NCBI GenBank assembly: GCA_024689505.1
Contig: JAILDJ010000177.1
Coordinates: 1 to 64,000, forward strand
DNA: 64,000 bases
Reading direction: 5' to 3'
From: Clostridiales bacterium
GTDB taxonomy: Bacteria > Bacillota > Clostridia > Lachnospirales > Bianqueaceae
Shown: positions 29,068 through 38,825 of the stretch, one piece after another
Layout of the letters: each line of letters begins with the position of its first letter
How positions within the stretch are numbered: the stretch's first letter is position 1
Made by a program: the position numbers and the translations under genes
Notes under the pieces: generated by a model
The model's database searches: none
Seen by the model: the letters and a program-made list of their open reading frames with translations, nothing else
Told to the model about the DNA's origin: nothing

Positions 29068-30467
29068 TTCTTATCCTCCATACTTGCAAGGCAAGTGTAT
29101 AATTCATCATCAGTGATCGCGGTGACACGGCCTTCCGCGTACTGTCTGTCGACCCAATCCTTCAGATACAAGACCCGTGGATCGGTCTTTTCGATGGTCT
29201 CCCCCTCCGCAAGATCCAAATGCTGCTTCAGCCATGCAGCGATCCCGGAGGCACCGGATGTGTTGCTGATCATGATCTTCGGCGGCCTGTGCAGGATCGC
29301 CTTGGTATCAAAGATATTATAGACTTCCTCGTTTTTCAGCAGGCCATCCGCATGGACGCCGGCACGGGTCACATTGAACTCGTCACCCACGAACGGGGTA
29401 CGCGGCGGGATCTCATACCCGATCTCGTTCTTATAATACTCGGCGATCTCGGTGATGACCGTCGGATCCATGCCATCGAAGGAACCTCGCAGCTGCGCGT
29501 ACTCCATGACCATAGCTTCCAACGGACAGTTGCCCGTGCGCTCCCCGATGCCCAGCAGTGAACAGTTGACACCGGAAGCACCGTAGAGCCAGGCGGTCGT
29601 CGAATTGGAGACCGCACGATAGAAATCATTGTGGCCGTGGAATTCGATCAGTTCCGAAGGCATATGTGCATAGTGATGGATACCATAGATGATACCGGGA
29701 ATACTGCGCGGTAGCGCTACACCGGGTATACTGACACCATACCCCATGGTATCACAGGCGCGCACCTTGATGGGCACACCGGTCTCCATCATCAACTTGT
29801 GCAGTTCGATGACGAAAGGTACCACGAACCCATAGAAATCCGCACGGGTGATGTCCTCAAAGTGGCAGCGTGGACGGATCCCGGCATCGATGCAGTCCTT
29901 GACGATACCCAGATAATGATCGATGGCCTGGCCGCGTGTCATTTTCAGTTTATAGAAAATATGGTAGTCCGAGCAGCTGACCAGGATACCGGTCTCCTGC
30001 AAGCCCAGTGTGCGGACCAATTCAAAGTCCTTCTTGCTGGCACGGATCCAACTCGTGACCTCTGGAAATTCATAGCCCTTATCCAGGCACTTGACTACCG
30101 CTTCCCGATCCTTCTTGCTGTACAGGAAGAACTCGCTCTGACGGATGATGCCCTTCGGGCCGCCCAATCGATGCAGAAGATCGTACAGATCCACGATCTG
30201 CTTGGCCGTATAGGGTTCTCTTGACTGCTGCCCGTCACGGAAGGTCGTATCCGTGATCCAGATATGACGTGGCATGTTCATAGGAACCAGTCGTTGGTTG
30301 AACATCAGTTTCGGTACTTCTTCATAATTATACAACATACGATACAGATTCGGCTGTTCCACGTCCTGCAGCGTATATTCAAAGTTCATGACCTCCAGAA
30401 GGTTGGTCTTCGGATTCATTCTGAGCTCGCCCTTAGGCGAAGCATCAAACATCCTCTCGCGATCCAT
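29064..30467 (-). CDS. Re-type citrate synthase (homocitrate synthase/isopropylmalate synthase-like fold)
   Basis: HIWITDTTFRDGQQSREPYTAKQIVDLYDLLHRLGGPKGIIRQSEFFLYSKKDR, EFHGHNDFYRAVSNS; operon with aconitase and IDH. Confidence 0.85.
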   Translation of the reverse strand: MDRERMFDASPKGELRMNPKTNLLEVMNFEYTLQDVEQPNLYRMLYNYEEVPKLMFNQRLVPMNMPRHIWITDTTFRDGQQSREPYTAKQIVDLYDLLHRLGGPKGIIRQSEFFLYSKKDREAVVKCLDKGYEFPEVTSWIRASKKDFELVRTLGLQETGILVSCSDYHIFYKLKMTRGQAIDHYLGIVKDCIDAGIRPRCHFEDITRADFYGFVVPFVIELHKLMMETGVPIKVRACDTMGYGVSIPGVALPRSIPGIIYGIHHYAHMPSELIEFHGHNDFYRAVSNSTTAWLYGASGVNCSLLGIGERTGNCPLEAMVMEYAQLRGSFDGMDPTVITEIAEYYKNEIGYEIPPRTPFVGDEFNVTRAGVHADGLLKNEEVYNIFDTKAILHRPPKIMISNTSGASGIAAWLKQHLDLAEGETIEKTDPRVLYLKDWVDRQYAEGRVTAITDDELYTCLASMEDKK

Positions 30468-30505
30468 GTTCGTCCTTCCTTTCCGCTATTATGTATGCTT
30501 GTATA

Positions 30506-30534
30506 ATTGTATACATTTTCATGCGATATGTCAA
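30506..30534 (-). promoter_or_regulatory. Promoter of Re-citrate synthase/aconitase/IDH operon
   Basis: Reverse strand TTGACA-17 nt-TACAAT. Confidence 0.8.
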
Positions 30535-30545
30535 CACTTTAAACA

Positions 30546-30582
30546 GAAAAACCTCCGTAAATCCATGATCTACGGAGGTTTT
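30546..30582 (-). terminator. Terminator of ilvE
   Basis: aaaaacctccgtaaatccatgatctacggaggttttt. Confidence 0.8.
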
Positions 30583-30599
30583 TGGCTTTGTCAATGGGT

Positions 30600-31622
30600 T
30601 CAGACTTCTACGATCCAGCCTTCCGGCGCTTCGATGCGGCCCATCTGGATGCCCGTCAGCGTCTCATACAGCTTCTTGGTGATCGGACCCATCTCGGTCA
30701 TGCCACTCGGGAACAGGATGGTCTCACCATGGTTGTCGATCCGGCCGACAGGGCTGATCACAGCGGCTGTACCGCAAAGTCCGCACTCTGCCATATCTTT
30801 GACTTCTTCGAACGGGATCTCACGCTCCTCTGCTTTGAGGCCCAGATAATGCTGTGCCACATAGATCAGAGAGCGACGCGTGATCGACGGCAGGATACTG
30901 TTGGATTTTGGTGTAACGACCGTGCCGTCCTTCGTGACGAACAGGAAATTAGCGCCACCGGTCTCCTCGACAAAAGTACGGGTCCCAGCATCCAGATACA
31001 TATTCTCGTCGTAGCCTTCTTCATGAGCGGTAACGATCGCATGCAGGCTCATGGCGTAATTCAGGCCAGCCTTGATATGTCCGGTACCGTGCGGTGCCGC
31101 ACGGTCGAAATCAGAGACTTTCAAAGTCAAAGGCTTGATGCCGCCCTTGAAGTACGGTCCGACCGGTGTGACCAGGATACGGAACTGATACTCTTCCGCC
31201 GGTTTGACGCCGATGACCGGAGAGCTGCCGAACATATACGGACGAATGTACAGAGACGCACCGGTCCCATACGGCGGGACCCAGGCTTCATTCGCGCGTA
31301 CGGTCTCTTTGACCGCTTCAAGGAAACGTTCTTTCGGGAAGACCGGCATTTCCAGACGTCTTGCAGAATTTTCCATACGCTCAGCATTGAGGTCCGGACG
31401 GAAGACGACCGTACGTCCGTCTTCGGTCGTATATGCCTTCATTCCTTCAAATACGGTCTGCGCATACTGCAGCACGCCGGCACACTCGTTCATAACGATA
31501 TTGCTGTCCGTCGTCAATCCGCCTTCATCCCAGGCACCATTTTTGAAATTTGCTACATAACGATAATCTGTTGTCTGATAGCCAAATCCAAGGCTACCCC
31601 AGTCGATGTTTTTCTTCTCCAA
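30600..31622 (-). CDS. ilvE: Branched-chain amino acid aminotransferase
   Basis: NIDWGSLGFGYQTTDYRY, YAQTVFEGMKAY, EETGGANFLFVTKDGTVVTPKS; 340 aa. Confidence 0.95.
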   Translation of the reverse strand: MEKKNIDWGSLGFGYQTTDYRYVANFKNGAWDEGGLTTDSNIVMNECAGVLQYAQTVFEGMKAYTTEDGRTVVFRPDLNAERMENSARRLEMPVFPKERFLEAVKETVRANEAWVPPYGTGASLYIRPYMFGSSPVIGVKPAEEYQFRILVTPVGPYFKGGIKPLTLKVSDFDRAAPHGTGHIKAGLNYAMSLHAIVTAHEEGYDENMYLDAGTRTFVEETGGANFLFVTKDGTVVTPKSNSILPSITRRSLIYVAQHYLGLKAEEREIPFEEVKDMAECGLCGTAAVISPVGRIDNHGETILFPSGMTEMGPITKKLYETLTGIQMGRIEAPEGWIVEV

Positions 31623-31660
31623 CTAATCCAACCTTCTTTCAAACTTACTATCTTACTTGA

Positions 31661-31822
31661 TCATTCAGCCTCAGAAAAGCTGTCCTTTCCTACGCCGCAC
31701 AGCGGGCATGCCCAATCTTCAGGCAGATCCTCGAATGCAGTACCGGCCTCGATACCGTTATCCGGATCACCGATCTCAGGGTCATAGATATAACCGCAGA
31801 TGTCACATACATACTTCTTCAT
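31661..31822 (-). CDS. Rubredoxin (53 aa; absent from supplied ORF track)
   Basis: Reverse strand translates [53 protein letters not shown]; two CxxC(G) knuckles; RBS aaaggagg upstream. Confidence 0.95.
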   Translation of the reverse strand: MKKYVCDICGYIYDPEIGDPDNGIEAGTAFEDLPEDWACPLCGVGKDSFSEAE

Positions 31823-31894
31823 AATAAAATCCTCCTTTTGGATTGATTAACTGATTTATTCTGCGAGGAATGCTCGAGAGCCTTCCGAGCAGTT

Positions 31895-32803
31895 TTATTC
31901 TGCGAGGAATGCTCTTGTCATAGAAAGACAGATGTCCGTTGCGCGTTTGCACGGTTCCATGCCTTCGAATTCGATGGAGATATATCCGTCGAAATCGGAT
32001 TCCTTGATCATGTGGATGATCTGACGGACCGGCATATCGCCCTGTCCGGTGATCGCGCCGCGCAGCATCATGCCGCCCAGCGTCTCGAACCAGCTGCCAT
32101 TGTCGCAGTTGAACATTTCGTTCTGTCCCGGTAACTGATCCTTGGAGCGGATGTAGAAATCCTTCAGATGGATGATCTGCGCGTACGGCAGGCACTTCTT
32201 TACGGCAGCGATGTTGTACTCATCGACACACAGGAAGTTGCCCACGTCCATGGTCATCTTCATCTGCGGACGATCCAGTCCATCCAGGATGCGGATCAGA
32301 CGGTCGGAGCCATTGCAATAGAAACCATGGTTCTCCAAGGTGGTCGTGATACCATATCCAGCAGCATAGTCGCACAACTCTCGTGTTCCCTCGATCATCA
32401 ACGGCAGGTCCTTCTCAAAGTTGAGCGGTGTATTGCTGGAGAACGGACGGCGGAAACCGGCGATATCATGACGCATCCATTTCAGGCCAAGACGAGCGGC
32501 CGCATCGATATGCAGCTTGACACGCTCGATCTCCGCACGGCGCTCTGCCGCATCCGGTTTGATCAGATCGGCATTGACGGAATATGTAGAGATCTCCAGA
32601 TCGATCTTCTTGGCGTATTCACGGACGTTATCGATCAGCTCCGTGTTCAGGCATTTGTTCTTTTCATCCACCAGGGGCAGATGGAAAGGAACGAATTCGA
32701 TATGTTCGCAGCCATGCTCCTTTGCCCAATCCATAGCCTCATAGACGGTCATACCTTCCGCCATGGCGTTATCCAGGCAGTAAATACTGATACCTAATTT
32801 CAT
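31895..32803 (-). CDS. Sugar phosphate isomerase/epimerase (xylose isomerase-like TIM barrel)
   Basis: MKLGISIYCLDNAMAEGMTVYEAMDWAKEHGCEHIEFVPFH, MDVGNFLCVDEYN, GYISIEFEGMEP. Confidence 0.88.
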   Translation of the reverse strand: MKLGISIYCLDNAMAEGMTVYEAMDWAKEHGCEHIEFVPFHLPLVDEKNKCLNTELIDNVREYAKKIDLEISTYSVNADLIKPDAAERRAEIERVKLHIDAAARLGLKWMRHDIAGFRRPFSSNTPLNFEKDLPLMIEGTRELCDYAAGYGITTTLENHGFYCNGSDRLIRILDGLDRPQMKMTMDVGNFLCVDEYNIAAVKKCLPYAQIIHLKDFYIRSKDQLPGQNEMFNCDNGSWFETLGGMMLRGAITGQGDMPVRQIIHMIKESDFDGYISIEFEGMEPCKRATDICLSMTRAFLAE

Positions 32804-32875
32804 GATTCAAGTTCCTTTCTTACAGTTAATGAAACTTACACCCAAGTATAGCGCACTCAAGATGGAAATACAAGA

Positions 32876-33190
32876 TTATTCTTCTATCAGCCGTATCGAT
32901 TCGATCCCCTCAAATGCGATCCAGTTTTTATACTCCTCTTTCAGCGTATCCGCTTCCAAGGATCCGCCCGCAGCCTCCGCCGCCTGAGCCAGTTCATCCG
33001 CCAAACGCGTCACGACCGCACCACGATGGATGTAGCATGGTTCCGGATCATCAAAGAACTGGATGCTCTTTTCAATGATCGTCTGCTCTTTCAGCGGGAT
33101 CTCGATCAACGGCGCACGAAAGACTTCCACGCCCGCGGCCGTGATGCTGAATTTCTTCTTCGGCTTAGCTTTTTTCTTACCAAATAACAT
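32876..33190 (-). CDS. Hypothetical protein, 104 aa
   Basis: Intact ORF with RBS (aaggagatctg) adjacent to and co-directional with 33205-34755. Confidence 0.6.
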   Translation of the reverse strand: MLFGKKKAKPKKKFSITAAGVEVFRAPLIEIPLKEQTIIEKSIQFFDDPEPCYIHRGAVVTRLADELAQAAEAAGGSLEADTLKEEYKNWIAFEGIESIRLIEE

Positions 33191-33204
33191 CGACAGATCT
33201 CCTT

Positions 33205-34755
33205 CTACATAAAACTGATGCGGTACAAGAGGACAGCGAACAGGATGAACACCAGGAAATTGACGAATTTGATGATCGGAAAACGCTTACGTGTACCTTC
33301 CGTCAGACTGATGACATTCGCTCCGCCCCGTACGAGCAGGATCATGATGGCCTGCGGCAGGCACATGGCCGTGATGTACACCAGGAAAGCAACGATGGTG
33401 ATCGTCATGCTTCCGGTACCCCGTTTGAGCATATAAATGATCGTCCCCAGATAGATCTGCCCTGTGCAAAGGAACTCACCGGCAGAGATCACCATGGCCG
33501 CCAGGAAAATGACCGGCAGCAGCCATTTGCGGTTCTGATCCTTCAGGACCTTTTTGACCAGATTGTTGTTGAACCGGCGGAAGCTTTCCGGCAGCTGTGC
33601 CTTCACCTTGCCATATTCCTGTTTCCGAACGGCGAAGAAATCCATCAGATTGAGGATGGCCAGGTATAGAGCAGCCACGATCAAAATGACTGTGATCACC
33701 TTCTGCACGGTCTCGAACCATACGAAATCCAGGACAGATACCAGGGAATACAGTCCGATGCCCAGCAGGAAATAGGCCACATATTTGCCGGCTATGAATG
33801 TGAAGCCGACTTTGAGGATGCGGCGTTTGTCGATCATGATCAGCGAAAGCAGCAAGAACAGGATCGAGATCGAGCAAGGATTGAATCCATTGATGAAGCC
33901 TGTCAAAGCGATGCCCGGCAGATCTTTCGCCTGCAGCGGTTCGACCTTGGATCCGGTCTCCGGATATCGGAAATCCAGCAGATCTCCATTGGTCAGATGC
34001 GCATCCATCTGCTCTACGATATGGGAAGCGCCGGCAATATAACCGTCTTTATAAAAGACGATCGGCACCAGCTGATCTTCTTCCGGTACGTCATAGGCGC
34101 TGAACATGGCGCGGATCTTTTCGATCCCTTCCGGTTCAGCGATATTGAACAGTTGTATGACGAGCGGATATTCTTTCCCATCGACCATGACGGTTCCAGG
34201 CAGAGTCTCATAGTAGGCTTCTGCACGCTCACAATCATGGCAGGACAATGTCACGAAGCCGCAAAGATACGCGCTGTCCTTTGGCACTTCCACATCCGCG
34301 AAAACATCTTTTTCAGTATCTTTCGTACCCTCTTCTTCCGGAAGATCCACGTAGGTCGCGGATGGAGCCGTTGCATATTTCAGGAACAACGCCCGGATCC
34401 CGTCTTCGATCTGGGGCAGGCCGCTGAGCACTTCTTCACCAATGATCACACAGGGCAGGGAAATATCTGCCCGTGTCTTGCCTATGGTCTTCAGATGCTC
34501 CTCAAGACGTTCCGTGCCGCCTTCCTTGAAGGTGTTGACCGTATGTACCTCGTACTGATAGTCCTCCTTCACGTCACCTACCTGTGTGTTGAAGATGTCG
34601 AAGAACTCCGTCGTCCCATCACAGGACCCGCAGGTGGTCTCATGGTAGAAATAGATATGGAGCGTATCCTCATCTTCTGCAGCAGCCGTTGATGGATGCA
34701 CCACCAGAAGACAGAGGATCAAAACCAGCAACCATACACGTTTAGCATACTGCAT
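33205..34755 (-). CDS. Secreted/membrane thiol-redox protein: signal peptide, thioredoxin-like segments, DsbD/CcdA-like membrane domain
   Basis: Signal peptide VWLLVLILCLLVVHPSTAAAE; HETTCGSCDGTTEFF, LSCHDCERAEAYY; TGFINGFNPCSISILFLLLSLIMI; C-terminal TM helices. Confidence 0.7.
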   Translation of the reverse strand: MQYAKRVWLLVLILCLLVVHPSTAAAEDEDTLHIYFYHETTCGSCDGTTEFFDIFNTQVGDVKEDYQYEVHTVNTFKEGGTERLEEHLKTIGKTRADISLPCVIIGEEVLSGLPQIEDGIRALFLKYATAPSATYVDLPEEEGTKDTEKDVFADVEVPKDSAYLCGFVTLSCHDCERAEAYYETLPGTVMVDGKEYPLVIQLFNIAEPEGIEKIRAMFSAYDVPEEDQLVPIVFYKDGYIAGASHIVEQMDAHLTNGDLLDFRYPETGSKVEPLQAKDLPGIALTGFINGFNPCSISILFLLLSLIMIDKRRILKVGFTFIAGKYVAYFLLGIGLYSLVSVLDFVWFETVQKVITVILIVAALYLAILNLMDFFAVRKQEYGKVKAQLPESFRRFNNNLVKKVLKDQNRKWLLPVIFLAAMVISAGEFLCTGQIYLGTIIYMLKRGTGSMTITIVAFLVYITAMCLPQAIMILLVRGGANVISLTEGTRKRFPIIKFVNFLVFILFAVLLYRISFM

Positions 34756-37024
34756 CGTAGGTCTCCCCTGCTTCCAAAGTGATCAACTTCTCATCTCCAT
34801 CGATGCAAAGGACCGCCTGCCACGGCTGATCTGCTGTGATGGTATATTTCTGCACTTTACCATCTTTCCAGGTCAGATCCAGAGAAGCATTGCCGCGCAG
34901 CCTCAAGCCTTTCAGGGTGCCCTCCGGCAGTGCATCCGGCAATGCCGGCAGCAGAACGACACGTCCGCCGTAATTCTGTACAAGCATCTCGGTGATGCCT
35001 GCCGTGGCCCCGAAATTGCCATCGATCTGGAAAACGGAGCCCCGTCCCAGCGGATGATTATCCATCAAATTGTCATAGGTGCACTGGCGGAACAAAGCTT
35101 CGATATTCTCCAGGACCTTGTTTCCATCGCGGAATCGATCCCACAAAAGGATGATCCAGGCGCGGCTCCACCCGGTGTGCCCGCCACCATTGGCAAGACG
35201 GCGCTCCAAAGTGGCCTGTGCGGCTTTGGCCAGTTCCGGTGTATCTTCTAAAGTAAACAGGTTGCCGGGATAGACACCGAACAACTGAGATACGTGACGA
35301 TGGCCCGGTTCCGCCTCCGCGTAATCATTGCGCCACTCCATCAACTGACCGTAACGGCCGATCCCGCTCTTCGGAAGACGATCTTTCATATTCTGGACTT
35401 CGGCGCGGAAATCCGGATCACGGTCCAGGATGGCAGACGCTTCCATGAACTGTTCGAACAGCATCGTCAGGATCTGATTGTCCATGGCAGGGCCTGCCGT
35501 CAGTCGTCCAAATGTCCCGTTCTCCAGGATGAAGGTATTCTCCGGCGAGATGGATGGGCAGGTGACCAGGCGCCCTTGCTCATCTTCGATCAAGAAGTCC
35601 TTAAAGAACAATACCGCCTGATATAATGTATCGTAATGGTCCTCCAGGAATTTCAGATCCTGGGTGTAGGCATAATGCTCCATGATATGCGTGCTGAGCC
35701 ATGCGGCACCCATAGGCCAATATGTGGATGAAACGACCATGTCCTGCGGCGCGGTATCCGCATACAGATCCGTATTGTGATGCGCCACGAACCCCCGGCA
35801 GCCGTACATGCGGCGCGCTGTTTCCTGTCCATGCGGCTTCATGCGCTCCAGCAGATCGAACAGCGGCAGATGGCACTCCGCAAGGCCGGCTGTCTCTACG
35901 GGCCAGTAGTTCATTTCCGTATTGATATTGATGGTATATTTACTGTCCCAGATCGGGAAGAAACTGTCACACCAGATGCCCTGCAGGTTCGCAGGCATAG
36001 AACCCGGCCGTGAACAGGCGATCATCAGATAGCGGCCATATTGATAATACATGGCCACAAGTCCGGGATCGGTGGCTCCGTCACGCACCTGCGCAAGACG
36101 ATCATCTGTAGGAACGTTTGCTTTTTCATCCGCACCGAAGGACAGGCTGACCCGATCAAACAGCGCTTTATAGTCCGCGATATGGGCTGCCTTGAGCGTC
36201 TCATAGTCCTTGACAGCTGCTTTGGCCAGGATATCGCGGCAGGCTGCTTCTGTATCCTCGAAGCGGAAAGATGTCGCTGCAGTAAATAATAAGGTAACTT
36301 CCGGAGCTTCTTCGATGATCAGGTGTTCGCCGATGGTAGATATCTTTCCTTCTTTCAGGACTGCCGTCATCATGCCAGTGAAACGAATTGCGTTCTCACC
36401 AGTGCTGCCATCATAGGCGATGGTATGGTCATCGACCTTCCAGGCATGGTCCAAATTGCGGCGTCGATCAAAGGCACAATCAAAATGAAGCTTCTCGGAC
36501 CCTTCCGCTTTCAGATGGATGACCAGCACATCATCGGGATACGAAATGAAGACTTCTCTCTCATGCACATCTTCCCCTTTGGTAAAACGTGTACGAGCGA
36601 TCGCCTCGTCCAAGACCAAGCTTCGTTCATAGGTATCCGGCTGCTTATCCGGATCCAGAGATGCGCCGAACATGGGGACGAATTCTTCGTTTGGATTGAC
36701 GATATGTTTTCCATAAAAGGTGATCAGCAGATCGCCCAGGGACTGGTATGGCCGTTCAGACTGCGGTGTAGCTGTGAGCGCATATTTAGCCAGGCGCTCT
36801 GCTTCCGCGATCTGATCGTTCAATATATACGCTCTGATCTTCGGCAGCGCTTCCAACGCGTCCGGGTTATGACGGTCGACATACGAGCCGCCCCAGAGTG
36901 TATCTTCATTTAATTGGATATGTTCTTTCTCGATCCCACCGAACACCATAGCGCCTAGGCGGCCGTTGCCTAAAGGCAGAGCCTGATCCCAGCGTTTCGC
37001 AGGAGACTGATACCAAAGCTTCAT
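34742..37024 (-). CDS. Glycoside hydrolase family 95 (alpha-L-fucosidase-like)
   Basis: MKLWYQSPAKRWDQALPLGNGRLGAMVFGGIEKEHIQLNEDTLWGGSYVDRHNPDAL, NINTEMNYWPVETAGLAECHLPLFDLLERM, GHTGWSRAWIILLWDRF; 760 aa. Confidence 0.93.
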   Translation of the reverse strand: MKLWYQSPAKRWDQALPLGNGRLGAMVFGGIEKEHIQLNEDTLWGGSYVDRHNPDALEALPKIRAYILNDQIAEAERLAKYALTATPQSERPYQSLGDLLITFYGKHIVNPNEEFVPMFGASLDPDKQPDTYERSLVLDEAIARTRFTKGEDVHEREVFISYPDDVLVIHLKAEGSEKLHFDCAFDRRRNLDHAWKVDDHTIAYDGSTGENAIRFTGMMTAVLKEGKISTIGEHLIIEEAPEVTLLFTAATSFRFEDTEAACRDILAKAAVKDYETLKAAHIADYKALFDRVSLSFGADEKANVPTDDRLAQVRDGATDPGLVAMYYQYGRYLMIACSRPGSMPANLQGIWCDSFFPIWDSKYTININTEMNYWPVETAGLAECHLPLFDLLERMKPHGQETARRMYGCRGFVAHHNTDLYADTAPQDMVVSSTYWPMGAAWLSTHIMEHYAYTQDLKFLEDHYDTLYQAVLFFKDFLIEDEQGRLVTCPSISPENTFILENGTFGRLTAGPAMDNQILTMLFEQFMEASAILDRDPDFRAEVQNMKDRLPKSGIGRYGQLMEWRNDYAEAEPGHRHVSQLFGVYPGNLFTLEDTPELAKAAQATLERRLANGGGHTGWSRAWIILLWDRFRDGNKVLENIEALFRQCTYDNLMDNHPLGRGSVFQIDGNFGATAGITEMLVQNYGGRVVLLPALPDALPEGTLKGLRLRGNASLDLTWKDGKVQKYTITADQPWQAVLCIDGDEKLITLEAGETYDAVC

Positions 37025-37127
37025 GATATGACCCTTTCTTCAGCTATTAAAACCGCTAAATACGACTTTTCGTCATTATACCCCTTAAGACGAGAAAAGT
37101 AAAATAAAAAAATCTATCGAAAAACCC

Positions 37128-37156
37128 TTGACAATCATTTCAGCCTGTTGTATACT
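37128..37156 (+). promoter_or_regulatory. Promoter of SSS symporter gene
   Basis: TTGACA-17 nt-TATACT. Confidence 0.85.
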
Positions 37157-37171
37157 CTTTAACGATTTCAA

Positions 37172-37197
37172 GGTTTAACGCTTCAAAGCGTTAAACC
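37172..37197. promoter_or_regulatory. Perfect 26-bp palindromic operator candidate
   Basis: GGTTTAACGCTT-CA-AAGCGTTAAACC directly downstream of the -10 box. Confidence 0.75.
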
Positions 37198-37213
37198 AAC
37201 AGGAGGTAAAACT

Positions 37214-38746
37214 ATGAAACTCGCATTGCTCATCTTGTACTTTGGCGTGATGGTCGCCATCGGTCTCTACTGTCGTAAGAACGCGACGGACGTCAACGGA
37301 TTCGTCCTTGGCGGTCGTTCCGTCGGTCCTTGGCTTACTGCTTTCGCTTACGGCACTTCTTATTTCTCTGCTGTCGTATTCGTTGGCTACGCAGGACAGT
37401 TCGGCTGGAAATATGGCATCGCCGCGACTTGGGCCGGGATCGGTAATGCGATCATTGGCTCCCTGATGGCTTGGGTCATCCTTGGCCGCCGCACGCGCAT
37501 CATGACGCAGCATCTGGATTCCGCAACCATGCCGGAATTCTTCGGCCGCCGCTTCTCCAGCAACACTCTGAAGATCGTGTCTTCTGTCATCATCTTCATT
37601 TTCCTGATCCCCTATACCGCTTCTCTGTATAATGGTCTGTCTCGTCTGTTCGGTATGGCTTTCCATATCGACTACTCTGTCTGCATCATCCTGATGGCTG
37701 TGCTGACCGCCATCTACGTCATCGCCGGTGGTTACATGGCTACCGCCATCAATGACTTCATCCAGGGCATGATCATGCTCGTAGGTATCGTAGCCGTCAT
37801 CGCCGCTGTCATCGGCAGCAAGGGCGGTCTGATCGAGGCCATGAACGGCCTGGCTGCCGTACAGGACGAAACCGTCTCCACCACGCCCGGTATCTTCAAC
37901 TCCTTCCTGGGCCCGGATCCATTGAATCTATTGTTCGTCGTCATACTGACTTCCCTGGGTACCTGGGGTCTGCCGCAGATGGTCCAGAAGTTCTATGCGA
38001 TCAAAGATGAAGGCTCCATCAAAAAGGGTACCGTCATCTCCACAATTTTCGCGATCGTCGTTGCTGGTGGCTGCTACTTCCTTGGTGGTTTCGGCCGTCT
38101 GTTCTCTGATAAGATCGATATCGCGAAGAATGGTTTCGACTCTGTCATCCCGACCATGCTGGAAGGTCTCTCACCCTTCATGCTGGCTCTGGTCGTGATC
38201 CTGGTCCTCTCCGCTTCCATGTCCACCCTGTCTTCTCTGGTCATGACGTCCAGCTCCACCTTGACGATCGACTTCATCAAGGGTCAGTTCGTCAAAGACA
38301 TGGATGACAAGAAACAGGTCCTGTTGATCCGTATCCTGATCGTTGTATTCATCGCGATCTCTTCCATCATCGCACTTGTCCAGTACAAGAGCAAGGTTAC
38401 TTTCATCGCGCAGCTGATGGGTATTTCCTGGGGCGCTTTGGCCGGTTCCTTCCTGGCTCCTTTCCTGTACTCCCTGTACTGGAAACGTACCACCGAGCTT
38501 TCCTGCTGGGTCTGCTTCGTGTTTGGTTCCGTTCTGATGGTCGTAGATATGCTCAGACCGGCACTTCTGCCCGTATGGATGCGTTCCCCGATCGTCTGCG
38601 GCGCTATGGCTATGCTGCTGGGTCTCGTCATCGTCCCCATCGTCAGCCTGTTCTCCAAAGCACCTGACCGTATGTTCGTAGACGATTGCTTCGCCTGCTA
38701 CGAAAAACCCACCGTTGTCGAACAAAAGACAGCCCTGGGAAAGTGA
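37214..38746 (+). CDS. Sodium:solute symporter family protein
   Basis: FVLGGRSVGPWLTAFAYGTSYFSAVVFVGYAGQFGWKYG, ATAINDFIQGMIM, LSASMSTLSSLVMTSSSTLTIDF; 510 aa. Confidence 0.93.
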   Translation: MKLALLILYFGVMVAIGLYCRKNATDVNGFVLGGRSVGPWLTAFAYGTSYFSAVVFVGYAGQFGWKYGIAATWAGIGNAIIGSLMAWVILGRRTRIMTQHLDSATMPEFFGRRFSSNTLKIVSSVIIFIFLIPYTASLYNGLSRLFGMAFHIDYSVCIILMAVLTAIYVIAGGYMATAINDFIQGMIMLVGIVAVIAAVIGSKGGLIEAMNGLAAVQDETVSTTPGIFNSFLGPDPLNLLFVVILTSLGTWGLPQMVQKFYAIKDEGSIKKGTVISTIFAIVVAGGCYFLGGFGRLFSDKIDIAKNGFDSVIPTMLEGLSPFMLALVVILVLSASMSTLSSLVMTSSSTLTIDFIKGQFVKDMDDKKQVLLIRILIVVFIAISSIIALVQYKSKVTFIAQLMGISWGALAGSFLAPFLYSLYWKRTTELSCWVCFVFGSVLMVVDMLRPALLPVWMRSPIVCGAMAMLLGLVIVPIVSLFSKAPDRMFVDDCFACYEKPTVVEQKTALGK

Positions 38747-38752
38747 TAAAAA

Positions 38753-38825
38753 GCGTTCTAAAGTCAAATACAGCCGTGGAAGCACATTTATGCGCTGACA
38801 CGGCTTTATTTGACCTTAAGAACGC
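38753..38825. repeat. Long hairpin downstream of SSS symporter gene (terminator-like on reverse strand)
   Basis: gcgttct..gtcaaata.agccgtg / cacggct.tatttgac..agaacgc. Confidence 0.75.
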
